A program made the translations under genes and the position numbers. 64,000 nucleotides of DNA, from contig JAIEMJ010000004.1 in the NCBI GenBank assembly GCA_019752335.1, positions 1-64,000 of the forward strand, read 5' to 3'. The stretch comes from Bryobacteraceae bacterium. GTDB taxonomy: Bacteria; Acidobacteriota; Terriglobia; Bryobacterales; Bryobacteraceae. The notes under the pieces were generated by a model. The model saw nothing but the letters and a program-made list of their open reading frames with translations. It was not told the origin of the DNA and did not search any database. The stretch's first letter is position 1. The number at the start of each line of letters is the position of its first letter. This document shows positions 45,135-53,982 of this stretch, one piece after another.

Positions 45135-46229
45135 ATGGAAGCGTTTTTCAATCGCTACCGGCACGTGTCACTTCTGGTGGTGGTGGTCTTTGCGCAGCTC
45201 ATTCTGTTGGCCTGGCAGATCAAAACCAACCAGGAGGCCCATGGCGTGCGCGTCTGGGCGGTGACGGCCGTTACGCCGCTGGCGCGCTTTGTCGAGGAGA
45301 TCCGTTACAAGTCGGTTCACTTCTTCTCGGACTATCTGGCCATGGCTAACGTCCAGCAACGAAATTTACAACTGGTCGCGGAGTCCAACCGTTTGAAGCT
45401 GGAGAACCAGACGCTCCGCAACGAGGTCCAAATGGCGGACCGCGTCCGCGCGATGGCCACCTTCGTTAAGGAGTCCCCCTTCAAGTACTTGGGGGCCAGG
45501 ATTATCAATAATGCGCCGGGAACGAATTCGAAGGTCGTCTACATTGACCGTGGTTCCACCAGCGGCGTCCGCCGTGGCATGAGCGTCCTGACCCCGGACG
45601 GCATTGTCGGCAAAGTCGTCGCCTCTTACCCGACGGCCGCCCAGGTCATGCTCATCAACGACCTGACTTTCTCCGGAGCCGTCATCACCCAGAAGCATCG
45701 TACGCGCGGTGTCGTAAAGGGGCAAGGCCATGTGAAAATGCTGATGGACTACGTGCAGAACGAGGAAAAACTGGAGGTGGGCGAATTGGTCTTCACGTCC
45801 GGTGAGGACCGCATCTTCCCCAAGGGGCTCGCCGTCGGCAAGATCGCGAGCGTGAAGGACGGGCCACAGTTTAAGGAAGTCGTCGTGGTGCCGTCCGGCT
45901 TCCGCGAGGGGCTCGAAGAAGTACTCGTGCTCACCGAAGGCGGCCATCAGCCGCTGCCCGCCGCCGCCACGCCACCCGCCCCGGAGGTGACGCTGCTGCC
46001 GGAGCCGAAGGGCGACGACGGGACCGGCAACAAATTCGAGGCGACGCCGGAAAAGACCAAGACGGAAGCCGACCGGATTCGCGAGCGCTACAAACAGATC
46101 GAGCAATGGAACGGCGGCCAGATGGGGACCAGCGGCCGCATCCCGAATTACAATGTCGTTCCCGTGCCCGCCGCTCCCGCGGCCGCGCCCCCGGGTGCCA
46201 CTCCGCCTGCCACTCCGCCCGCCCAATAG
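45135..46229 (+). CDS. mreC: Rod shape-determining protein MreC
   Basis: 364 residues from MEAFFNRYRHVSLLVVVVFA. One transmembrane helix (SLLVVVVFAQLILLAWQI), a coiled coil (about 65-100) and the two-barrel MreC core (KYLGARIINNAPGTNSKVVYIDRGSTSGVRRG broken into KYLGARIINNAPG and VYIDRGSTSGVRRG, then GIVGKVVASYPTAAQVMLIN, and KGQGHVKMLMDYV). The C-terminal tail is Pro/Ala-rich and longer than in E. coli. Links MreB to periplasmic PBP2. Confidence 0.95.
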   Translation: MEAFFNRYRHVSLLVVVVFAQLILLAWQIKTNQEAHGVRVWAVTAVTPLARFVEEIRYKSVHFFSDYLAMANVQQRNLQLVAESNRLKLENQTLRNEVQMADRVRAMATFVKESPFKYLGARIINNAPGTNSKVVYIDRGSTSGVRRGMSVLTPDGIVGKVVASYPTAAQVMLINDLTFSGAVITQKHRTRGVVKGQGHVKMLMDYVQNEEKLEVGELVFTSGEDRIFPKGLAVGKIASVKDGPQFKEVVVVPSGFREGLEEVLVLTEGGHQPLPAAATPPAPEVTLLPEPKGDDGTGNKFEATPEKTKTEADRIRERYKQIEQWNGGQMGTSGRIPNYNVVPVPAAPAAAPPGATPPATPPAQ

Positions 46230-46232
46230 CCC

Positions 46233-46754
46233 ATGGACTTCGCTGAACGCTACGAACAGAGCCGCCGCAACCGTATCTCGCGCTTCAAGCCGATCGTGCT
46301 CGTGCTCGCCCCGCTGCTGGCGATCCTCTTTCAGCTCTACGTCCCCCGCTTCGCGACCTTTTTCGGCATGTTGAACCTGCCGCTCCTGGTGGTGGTCTAC
46401 TTCTCGTTGATGCGGCGCATGCCCGTGCTGGGGATTCTCTTCGGCGCCTCCGTCGGACTGGTGCAGGATTCGCTCTCCAGCCAGCCGCTCGGCGTCCTGG
46501 GCATCGTGCAGACCCTGGTGGGATACTTTGCCGCTTCTATGAGTCTCCGCGTGGATGGCGAAAACCCCGCGGTCCGGCTCTTCGTCGGCTTTTTCTTCTT
46601 CCTGTTTCATCAGTTTTTTTACTGGCTGCTGGTGCGCGCGCTGCTCGGCGTCGCCATTCCGGCCGAAATTGTGGATAATCTGGTGATGGCGGTGCTGAAT
46701 TGCGCCGTTGGCCTGCCGCTGTTTGCGCTGTTCGATAAACTGAAGATGAAGTAG
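46233..46754 (+). CDS. mreD: Rod shape-determining protein MreD
   Basis: 173 residues, five predicted transmembrane segments (FKPIVLVLAPLLAILFQLYV, GMLNLPLLVVVYFSLM, VLGILFGASVGLVQDSLSSQ, FVGFFFFLFHQFFYWLLVRA, VMAVLNCAVGLPLFALF). GLVQDSLSSQPLGVLG matches the family's conserved middle. Four bases after mreC. Membrane partner of MreC and PBP2. Confidence 0.9.
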   Translation: MDFAERYEQSRRNRISRFKPIVLVLAPLLAILFQLYVPRFATFFGMLNLPLLVVVYFSLMRRMPVLGILFGASVGLVQDSLSSQPLGVLGIVQTLVGYFAASMSLRVDGENPAVRLFVGFFFFLFHQFFYWLLVRALLGVAIPAEIVDNLVMAVLNCAVGLPLFALFDKLKMK

Positions 46755-46762
46755 GCTTTGCG

Positions 46763-48631
46763 TTGACCTTATTCCCCAGTCCGCGGAAACCGGAGCATCT
46801 TACCGAACGGCCCCTCTTTGCCGACGATAAGAAGTTCGCGGAGGCGCAGATTACCGTCTTCCACTGGATCATGGTGGTGGTCTTTTTCTTTCTCGCCACC
46901 GGCTACTGGAGTATCCAGGTGGCCGACAGCGAGTACTACCAGGAACTCGCGCACAGCAATACGGTCCGCAGCCTGCCGCTGCCGGCCGCCCGCGGCCGCA
47001 TCGTCGACCGCGAAGGCCGCGTCATCGTCGATAATCTGTCGAGCTTTTCCTGCCTGCTGTCGCGCGAGCGCCTGAAGGACGAAAATCTTCCGCTCATCGC
47101 GCAGGGTCTGAATCTGGACTTGCAGGACCTGCAGGACCGCCTCCACCGCTTCCGTAAGCAAGCCCGCTACGTCCCCGTCATCATCAAGGAGCACCTCACC
47201 CCGGCCGATGTCGCCTTCGTTGAATCGAATCGCCACGCCGACATGTTTCCCGAGATCGAGCTCATTCACTCCGTCCGCCGCGTCTATCCGAAGGAGAGCT
47301 TCCTCGCGCACGTGCTGGGCTACGTGGGTGAAGCGAGCGAAGCCGAACTCGACCGGCCCGAGTACGCCGCCTTCAAGCCCGGCGACACCATTGGCAAAGA
47401 CGGCATCGAGCGCTACTACAACGACTCGCTGATGGGCAAAGACGGCCAGCGCGTTTCGCTCGTCAACAATCGCGGCAAAGAGTTGCAGCTCTTGAAGAAC
47501 GAGGAGCCCACCGCGGGGAAGCCCCTGAAACTCACCGTCGACCTCGATCTGCAGGCCGTGGCCGAACTCACGCTTCAAGGCAAGCGCGGCGCAGTCGTCG
47601 CCCTCGACCCCCGTAACGGCGACGTTCTCGCCATGGTCAGTCGGCCTGCCTACGACCCCAACAAGTTCTCCACGCGCATTTCGAGTGCCGATTGGAAGGC
47701 GATTTTGGAAGACCCCGAAACGCCCATGTTCAACCGCGCGCTCCAGTCGCGCCTCTCCCCGGGCTCCGCGATCAAGCCGCTCGTCGCTCTCGCTGCTCTT
47801 GAAGAAGGCGTCATCTCGCCGGACTACTCCGCCCAGTGCTCCGGACACTTCTTCTACGTCGACCATGACTTTAAGTGCCACGCACGTTCCGGACACGGCC
47901 GCATCGGGCTGCGCTACGCCTTGGCGCAATCCTGCGATATCTTCTTCTACAACGTCGGGCTTCTCTTGGGGATCGACAAGCTGTCGAAATGGGGCGAGAT
48001 GGCCGGTCTCGGCCGGCGCACCGGCATTGACCTGCCCGGCGAAAGCACCGGCGACATGCCCAGCCGCCCGTGGAAGATGCAGAAGCTTCGCCAGGGTTGG
48101 TTGCACGGCGACATGATCAACGTTTCCATCGGCCAAGGCTACTTAACCACCACGCCCCTGCAACTCGCGCACGCCATTGGCGGCATCGCTTCGGGCGGCG
48201 TCTGGAATCCGCCGCACATGGTGGTGGGCGAGGCTACCAAGGAAAAGCCGCGCGTCGCGAAGGTGAACCTCGACAACGTACAGCGCGTGATTGGCGGCAT
48301 GTATGCCGTCGTGAACCAGGGCGGTACGGCTACCGAGGCCTGGCTCCCCGGCATTGAGGTCTGCGGCAAGACCGGGACCTCGCAACTGATCTCGAACGAG
48401 ACCCTCAAGCGTCGCAATCTGACCGGCATCGTGAAGGACAACGCCTGGTTCGCCGGCTTCGCGCCTCGTTCCAATCCGGAGATCGTGGTGGCCGCGCTGA
48501 TTGAAGGCGGCGAGCACGGCGACCGGGCGTCGATTATTGCGCGCGACGTGATTAAGGCCTACTTCGACAAGAAGGCGCGGGCCAAGCCTGTCGTCCCCGT
48601 TTCGGTAGCCGCGGCGGTAGCCCCGAAATGA
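46763..48631 (+). CDS. mrdA: Penicillin-binding protein 2, elongation transpeptidase
   Basis: 622 residues, TTG start. Transmembrane segment (WIMVVVFFFLATGYWSIQV), PBP dimer domain (LPAARGRIVDREGRVIVDNL, SFLAHVLGYVGEASEAE) and transpeptidase domain with SPGSAIKP (nucleophile Ser335, Lys338), SCDIFFYN and KTGTSQ (Lys536). D,D-transpeptidase that crosslinks lateral wall peptidoglycan with RodA. Overlaps rodA by four bases. Confidence 0.95.
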   Translation: MTLFPSPRKPEHLTERPLFADDKKFAEAQITVFHWIMVVVFFFLATGYWSIQVADSEYYQELAHSNTVRSLPLPAARGRIVDREGRVIVDNLSSFSCLLSRERLKDENLPLIAQGLNLDLQDLQDRLHRFRKQARYVPVIIKEHLTPADVAFVESNRHADMFPEIELIHSVRRVYPKESFLAHVLGYVGEASEAELDRPEYAAFKPGDTIGKDGIERYYNDSLMGKDGQRVSLVNNRGKELQLLKNEEPTAGKPLKLTVDLDLQAVAELTLQGKRGAVVALDPRNGDVLAMVSRPAYDPNKFSTRISSADWKAILEDPETPMFNRALQSRLSPGSAIKPLVALAALEEGVISPDYSAQCSGHFFYVDHDFKCHARSGHGRIGLRYALAQSCDIFFYNVGLLLGIDKLSKWGEMAGLGRRTGIDLPGESTGDMPSRPWKMQKLRQGWLHGDMINVSIGQGYLTTTPLQLAHAIGGIASGGVWNPPHMVVGEATKEKPRVAKVNLDNVQRVIGGMYAVVNQGGTATEAWLPGIEVCGKTGTSQLISNETLKRRNLTGIVKDNAWFAGFAPRSNPEIVVAALIEGGEHGDRASIIARDVIKAYFDKKARAKPVVPVSVAAAVAPK

Positions 48632-49749
48632 TTATCGCGGTCGGGCGGCGCACGGGTATCTCGGCCGTCCGGTCCCTGCGCGACCTCGATTGGCCCTTGA
48701 TGCTCACCGCCCTCATCATCGCGCTGATGGGAGGCCTGCAGATTTACTCGGCTACCCACGGCACCAAGCTCGAATCCGCCTGGTGGAAGCACATGGTGAA
48801 TATCCTGGTGGGCATTGCGCTGATGCTGATCTTCAGCCGCGTGAATTACCATACGCTGCTGGGGCAGGTCCCGTATCTCTATGGCATCAGCCTGTTTCTG
48901 CTGGCCGTCACGCTCTTGTTTGGCAAGAAGATTCTGGGCGCCCGCCGCTGGCTGGTTGTGGGGGGGCAAAGCGTCCAGGTGAGCGAGTTCGTGAAAATTG
49001 TCCTGATCCTGCTGGTGGCGTGGTATCTGGTGGAACTGCGCACCAAACGCCTCGAATTGCCGGACCTGTTCAAGCTCACCGGCCTGCTTCTCATTCCCTT
49101 TCTCCTGGTCCGCAAGCAGCCCGACATGGGCACGGCTTTAACCTTTCTCCCCGCGCTTGCGGCTGGGATCCTGCTGGTCGGAATGCGCTGGCAATACGTG
49201 GTGGCCGTCTGCGGGGTGATCCTGGTGCTGCTGGGCGCGTTCTGGTTCTTCGACGCTGAAGGGTACCAAAAGGACCGGATTCTCACTTTTGTCGACCCCG
49301 GCCGCGATCCGCAGGGCAAAGGCTACCAGGTCCTGCAGTCGCGCATTGCCGTCGGCAACGGCGGTTTGTGGGGCCAGGGCGTCACCCGGGGGTCCCAAAC
49401 GCAGCTGAGATTCCTGCCGATTGCCCCTACGGACTTTATTTTTTCCACGTTTGCCGAAGAACACGGTTTCGTCGGCGTGATAATCGCGCTAGGATTGTAC
49501 TATCTGCTACTAGTACAGATCGTACAAAATGGGCAGACGGCCCCTGATCGGGCCGGAACGATTATTTGCATCGGCGTGGCTGCCACGTTGCTCTTTCACC
49601 TCCTTGTGAATGTAGGGATGGTGATCAACCGTATGCCGGTAGTCGGGATCCCCTTGCCGCTGATGAGCTACGGGGGGACAAGCACATTGTCAGTTTTTGT
49701 CATGTTGGGGCTCGTGATGAACGTCCGGTCCCAGCGATTGTTTAGTTAA
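48628..49749 (+). CDS. rodA: RodA peptidoglycan glycosyltransferase
   Basis: 373 residues, about ten transmembrane helices of the SEDS family. Key stretches: LGARRWLVVGGQSVQVSEFVKI, RKQPDMGTALTF with the catalytic-type Asp, GKGYQVLQSRIAVGNGGLWG split by GQGVTRGSQTQLRFLPIAPTDFIF and FAEEHGFVGV, ending MPVVGIPLPLMSYGGTSTLS. Polymerises lipid II in partnership with PBP2. Last gene of the elongasome operon. Confidence 0.95.
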   Translation: MIIAVGRRTGISAVRSLRDLDWPLMLTALIIALMGGLQIYSATHGTKLESAWWKHMVNILVGIALMLIFSRVNYHTLLGQVPYLYGISLFLLAVTLLFGKKILGARRWLVVGGQSVQVSEFVKIVLILLVAWYLVELRTKRLELPDLFKLTGLLLIPFLLVRKQPDMGTALTFLPALAAGILLVGMRWQYVVAVCGVILVLLGAFWFFDAEGYQKDRILTFVDPGRDPQGKGYQVLQSRIAVGNGGLWGQGVTRGSQTQLRFLPIAPTDFIFSTFAEEHGFVGVIIALGLYYLLLVQIVQNGQTAPDRAGTIICIGVAATLLFHLLVNVGMVINRMPVVGIPLPLMSYGGTSTLSVFVMLGLVMNVRSQRLFS

Positions 49750-50082
49750 CGTTAGATAATTCAGGACCAGCCCGCCCACCGGGCAGGTGCCTTTCAAAAG
49801 ATGTAGCCCGGCCAACAGGGATTCGCCAAGCCGGAGTGACTTAGGTGCGATTTGGTTCGCCACGATTTTTGCGCGTCGAAGGTAAACGGAGCCTTACTTG
49901 TTCGCTTCACCTCCCGGCGTCGCCACGTTTTCGTCAAGAATGCGTGACACGTTGAGTTAGTTTTGAGCTTGGCCCATCCGGCCACCTCCTCAGCGTGGGA
50001 AGAAGATTTAGAACCGCCTCGCCCTGTCCTCGCTTCATGGCTAAGCCGACCCTGCTTCGCCGGAGAAGAAGAGGATTGCCAC
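49750..50082 (+). promoter_or_regulatory. Long leader before RNase E/G gene
   Basis: 333 bases without a gene. A small hairpin follows rodA at about 49773-49786 (GCCCG...CGGGC), possibly a weak terminator. The rest carries several short stems and AT-rich stretches (GATTTTTGCGC, CGTTTTCG, TTAGTTTTGAGC). Long 5' leaders of rne genes are autoregulatory in E. coli; the same role here is inference. AGAGG lies about nine bases before the chosen ATG. Confidence 0.35.
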
Positions 50083-52821
50083 ATGGGCAAAGAGATGGTA
50101 GTTTCCGCCGACCGGCATGAAACCCGGGTCGCGCTGCTGGAAGACGATCAGCTCGTGGAAGTATTTTTCCAACGGGCACAAGAATATTCACTGGCCGGCA
50201 GTATCCACAAGGGCCGCGTAACGCGCGTCCTGCCTGGTATGCAGTCGGCCTTCGTTAATTTGGGGCTCGAGCGGGATACCTTCCTTTACGTCTCCGATTT
50301 TTTTGAGGAGAACGAAGAATTCGCCGACGACAAGCCGCGCTCCGTGGCCGGCGACGGCGAGCGCCCCGAACGTGGCGAACGCCCCGAACGGGCCGAGCGT
50401 CCAGACCGTGGTGACCGTGGCGGCCGGGATCGTGGCCGGGATCGCGGCCGCGACCGCTATCAGAATCGCCCCGTAGCTGCCACCGCCGCTCCCACTGAAG
50501 CGCTGCCCTCCGACGATGGTCCGCCGTTTTCGGTGGCCCCCATTGTGACTACCCAGGCCGCTAATCAGGAGAGCCAGAGCGAAGAAGAGCGCCGCCGCCG
50601 CCGCCGTCGTGGGCGTGGCCGCAGTGGTTTCCCGGACTCGAAGTTCGGTTCCCCCGTCACCAGCGACGACCCCGAAGACGCCGCCATCACCGGCGAAGTG
50701 GACTTGGCCGATGACGACGCGCCGGAGCGCGCGCCTTCCGACGTCGTTCTGCTGCCCGGCGAGTCGCTGCGCAAGTACAGCCAGTTGCAGGCCGCCCCGC
50801 GGGAAGAGAGCGCCCCGGCGCGTCCGCTCCGCTTTCTGGAAGATGCTCCCCCTCCCGCCGCGGAACCGGAACCGGAACCGGAGTCCGAGCCCGAACTGAT
50901 CGCCGAGGAGGAAGTCCGCGTCATCGACACTGGTTTGAACGATCCAGAAGCCGCGCTTGACGAAATTCAGGAATTAGCCGAAGCTGCGCTGGATGGCGAT
51001 GATACCGTCGTCGAGCCCTCAGCGCCGGCCCCCGAAGCCTCTGACGAAGAGGACGACGAAGGCGATGACGAAGAGGAACCTGTCGAAGGCGTCGAACCTG
51101 CGTTGCCCATTGCGGGATCGTCCGCGCACGTGCGTTCTCCGGAGCAAGGGCGCTTCCTGCAGCAGCGCCCCCCCGGCAGTGGCGGTGGTGGCCGTCGTGG
51201 CCGTCGCCGTGGCCGTCGCGGCCGTGGCGAGCGCCCGCCCGTCGTGCCGGTAACCGGTGTCGAAGGCGAAGCGGTTGCGCCCGTGGGCGAAGCGGCCGTG
51301 GTCCTGCCGTTGGCTGAGCCGGAATCTGCCGGCGAAGCCATGCCCATCCCGCCCATGGAGCCGATGGAATTAGCGGAAGGCGAAGCGCCCGCCGCGGTGC
51401 AACTTCTCGATGTTCCGGCCGCGGACGCCCGGCCGGGACGCCCGGAACGGAGCGACCGGGGCGAGCGCGGAGGCCGTGGGGATCGCGGCGGCCGCAATCG
51501 CGGCCGTGATCGTGGTGGTGATCGTGGTGGCGACCGGACTGACCGTCCCGCCGGCGACCGTCCGCCCGCCGAAGGCCGCGAAGCCCGCGGTGGTGGTGAC
51601 CGTCAGCGTCCGCCGCTGCCTTCCATCAGTGACCTCCTCAAGGAAGGCCAGGAAGTGGTCGTCCAAATCGCCAAGGAGCCCTTGGGCCAAAAAGGAGCCC
51701 GCATCACGTCGCACATCGCCCTGCCCGGGCGCTACTGCGTCTACATGCCCACCGTCAACCACACCGGCGTGTCCCGCAAAATCGAAAGCGACGCCGAGCG
51801 TCATCGCCTGAAGCAGATTCTCGTCGCCAACACCGAAGGTATGCCTGGCGGTTTCATCTGCCGCACGGCCGGCGAAGGCCGCACTGAGCAGGACATCGCC
51901 CAGGACATCTCCTACCTCCACAATCTCTGGGTAGAGATCAAACGCAAGGCGGACGCCAAGCCCGCCCCCGCCTTGCTCTACCACGACGTCGAAATCGTCG
52001 AGCGCATTCTCCGCGATCAGCTCACCGAAGACTTCAAGGCGATCTGGATCGATAACGAAGAGGTCTACGAGCAGGTCCTGCGCTTCGTGCAGCGCTTGCA
52101 GCCGAACCTCGTCAACCGCGTGAAAATGTTCACCCGCCCGGTGCCCATCTTCGACTTCTTCAACATCACGACAGAGCTCGAAAAGGCCCTCAAGCCGAAG
52201 GTCTGGCTCAAGTCCGGTGGCTTCATCGTCATCAATCAGACGGAGGCCCTGGTCGCGATCGACATCAACACCGGCAAATACGTCGGCAAAACGAATCGCC
52301 TTGAGGACACCATTGCCAAGACCAACGTCGAAGCCGTGAAGGAGATTGTTCGCCAGATCCGTCTGCGCGACCTCGGCGGCATCATCGTCATCGACTTCAT
52401 CGACATGGACGAGCGCAAGAATCGCCAAAAGGTGATGCAGGCGCTCGAAGACGCCATGCGCGTCGATAAGGCGCCCTACAAGATTCTGCAATTCAACGAC
52501 TTCGGCCTGGTCGCCATCACCCGCAAGCGCGTGAAGCAGTCCTTGGAGCGCACGCTCTGCATGCCCTGCCCGCATTGCGAGGGGGCTGGCTACATCAAGA
52601 GCGTCCACACCGTCATCGTCGAAATCGTCGGAGAGGCCCGCAAGATGGCCCGCGCGCTTCGCCAGAACAAGGACGTCGAGTTGCGGGTGCATCCCGATGT
52701 CGCCAAGGAGCTGAAGAGCAGCGGCAATAGCTACCTCGAAGAGATCGAGGAGATCGTCGGTATCCCCGTGGCGGTGGTGAGCGACGCGACCATTCACCAC
52801 GAGAAGTTCTCGCTGGCCTAG
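50083..52821 (+). CDS. rng: Ribonuclease E/G family endoribonuclease with interrupted S1 domain
   Basis: 912 residues from MGKEMVVSADRHETRVALLE; the frame is open further upstream, but homology starts here. The S1 domain begins at GSIHKGRVTRVLPGMQSAF and FVNLGLERDTFLYVSDFF (to about 75), is broken by about 430 residues of RGD/RGR and Glu/Pro-rich low complexity sequence, and resumes at ISDLLKEGQEVVVQIAKEP (about 515). The DNase I-like catalytic acids are Asp727 (AIDINTGKYVGK) and Asp771 (VIDFIDMD). The zinc-link is in CMPCPHCEG (826-834, Cys829 and Cys832). It lacks the long C-terminal scaffold of E. coli RNase E. Confidence 0.9.
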   Translation: MGKEMVVSADRHETRVALLEDDQLVEVFFQRAQEYSLAGSIHKGRVTRVLPGMQSAFVNLGLERDTFLYVSDFFEENEEFADDKPRSVAGDGERPERGERPERAERPDRGDRGGRDRGRDRGRDRYQNRPVAATAAPTEALPSDDGPPFSVAPIVTTQAANQESQSEEERRRRRRRGRGRSGFPDSKFGSPVTSDDPEDAAITGEVDLADDDAPERAPSDVVLLPGESLRKYSQLQAAPREESAPARPLRFLEDAPPPAAEPEPEPESEPELIAEEEVRVIDTGLNDPEAALDEIQELAEAALDGDDTVVEPSAPAPEASDEEDDEGDDEEEPVEGVEPALPIAGSSAHVRSPEQGRFLQQRPPGSGGGGRRGRRRGRRGRGERPPVVPVTGVEGEAVAPVGEAAVVLPLAEPESAGEAMPIPPMEPMELAEGEAPAAVQLLDVPAADARPGRPERSDRGERGGRGDRGGRNRGRDRGGDRGGDRTDRPAGDRPPAEGREARGGGDRQRPPLPSISDLLKEGQEVVVQIAKEPLGQKGARITSHIALPGRYCVYMPTVNHTGVSRKIESDAERHRLKQILVANTEGMPGGFICRTAGEGRTEQDIAQDISYLHNLWVEIKRKADAKPAPALLYHDVEIVERILRDQLTEDFKAIWIDNEEVYEQVLRFVQRLQPNLVNRVKMFTRPVPIFDFFNITTELEKALKPKVWLKSGGFIVINQTEALVAIDINTGKYVGKTNRLEDTIAKTNVEAVKEIVRQIRLRDLGGIIVIDFIDMDERKNRQKVMQALEDAMRVDKAPYKILQFNDFGLVAITRKRVKQSLERTLCMPCPHCEGAGYIKSVHTVIVEIVGEARKMARALRQNKDVELRVHPDVAKELKSSGNSYLEEIEEIVGIPVAVVSDATIHHEKFSLA

Positions 52822-52835
52822 GTAGGCCGGGCCGG

Positions 52836-52883
52836 TCAAAAAAAAGCCCCGGAGTTGCCCACATGGGGACCCCGGGGCTTTCA
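52836..52883. terminator. Strong bidirectional terminator
   Basis: AAAGCCCCGG (52843-52852) pairs with CCGGGGCTTT (52872-52881), a ten-base stem whose loop can form a small inner CCC/GGG stem. Flanked by A8 on the left and TTT on the right, so it can stop transcription from both the RNase gene and the converging operon. Confidence 0.85.
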
Positions 52884-52949
52884 CCCATCATCCCAGCTTG
52901 CCCTGTCGCCGGATACTTCTAACTTCCACGTGACGGCCAGCCGTTGAGC

Positions 52950-53564
52950 CTAGGGCGGAGGCACTTCGCCTTTCTTGCGCAACGTCGGGGCCTTGCGGGT
53001 TTTGCGCTCCGTCTCGCCCGACTTCTTTTCGGCTGCTTCCTTCTCTTTTTTGTCCTCGGTGGTGAGGAGAGCCTCGCGCTCTTTTTTGAGCGTCGCTTCG
53101 CGTTCCGTGACGGTGCGGCCGCGGTCCTTCAGGTCTTGCTGGGAGGCCTCGAGCGAGTCCTGGGTGGTTTCGATGGCGGTCTTCAGGACGAATTCGTAAC
53201 GGGCCAGGTCCTTGGGCTCAGTGGCGGCGAACTTCTGGAGCTCGGCGAGCATTTTCTCTTCGGCTTTGGCGACTTCGGCGATCCCGAGGGTGAGGTCCTG
53301 TTTGCGGCGGAGGGCATCGTCGGCGACGGTGTCGATGGCTTCGATGATCTTCGTGTACTGGTCGAGCTGGTTGTAGATCAGAATCGACCGGCCAGCTTTC
53401 TCCTTGGCGAAGAGTTGCTTCAAAAGGTCGAGGCGTTGCTTGGCGTAATTGGTGTAGAGCGTCAGGCGCAGATTGGGCTCTTGCGCTTCGCGGATGCGCT
53501 CCACTTCGTCGGGAGTGAGGAAGTCCTTCTGCGCGAGCAGGGCGATCAGGATGAGCGTCTTCAT
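52950..53564 (-). CDS. Secreted coiled-coil hypothetical protein
   Basis: 204 residues with a short hydrophobic N-terminus (MKTLILIALLA). The rest is almost entirely charged helix (KAIET-like heptads; ERIREAQEPNLRLTLYTNYA, EVAKAEEKMLAELQKFA), and a Lys/Glu-rich C-terminus (KKEKEAAEKKSGETERKTRK). No family recognised. Third gene of an operon with two other envelope-type proteins, four-base overlap with the one before. Confidence 0.65.
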   Translation of the reverse strand: MKTLILIALLAQKDFLTPDEVERIREAQEPNLRLTLYTNYAKQRLDLLKQLFAKEKAGRSILIYNQLDQYTKIIEAIDTVADDALRRKQDLTLGIAEVAKAEEKMLAELQKFAATEPKDLARYEFVLKTAIETTQDSLEASQQDLKDRGRTVTEREATLKKEREALLTTEDKKEKEAAEKKSGETERKTRKAPTLRKKGEVPPP

Positions 53565-53980
53565 CCGCGTGGCTTTCTGGACATAACGCCGTCGAGGAGT
53601 TTATCGTGGACGGCTTCCACCCGCTTCTCACACTGCTCCACCAGGGGGCGGACTTCGAGGCCGGCATCGTTGCGCAAGGTCACCAAACGGCGAAGAATTT
53701 CGCGCAGGCGCATCTCTGTCGGTTTGTAATGCCGGACATTGCGCGACGGGTGCTTGCCCATTTCTTCGAGCGTCGCCAGCGCGCACTCCGAAGCATCGGC
53801 GACCTGCGCCAGCGACTTCTTGAGGGCCGCGTCTTCGCCGGCTTCGTAGTGCTTACGCGCTTCCGTCAGGCTCTCCTGCGCGCAATCGAGCGCGCGGACC
53901 ACGCGCTTTTCGAGCACCGGCTCGGCCTTCACGGCGTCCAGGTCAATGGCAAAAAGACTGAAAAGAACGAGGCTGAACAT
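53561..53980 (-). CDS. Secreted helical hypothetical protein
   Basis: 139 residues. N-terminal signal-like segment (MFSLVLFSLFAIDLDA), then helical ALDCAQESLTEARKHYEAGE and ADASECALATLEEMGKHPSR with two Cys. Unknown family. Starts two bases after the TPR gene's stop and overlaps the next gene by four bases, so the three are one operon. Confidence 0.65.
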   Translation of the reverse strand: MFSLVLFSLFAIDLDAVKAEPVLEKRVVRALDCAQESLTEARKHYEAGEDAALKKSLAQVADASECALATLEEMGKHPSRNVRHYKPTEMRLREILRRLVTLRNDAGLEVRPLVEQCEKRVEAVHDKLLDGVMSRKPRG

Positions 53981-53982
53981 GG

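Noticed and set aside
49963-50082. Upstream extension of the RNase frame
   Set aside because: The 40 added residues have no resemblance to the family, whereas the ATG at 50083 leads straight into conserved sequence.
50340-51600. Repeated DNA in the RNase gene as a possible CRISPR or tandem array
   Set aside because: The repeats are irregular, coding for RGD/RGR-type residues in frame, without unique spacers.
51370-52884. 504-residue minus-strand frame opposite the RNase gene
   Set aside because: Spans a terminator and the catalytic region of the RNase; shadow frame.
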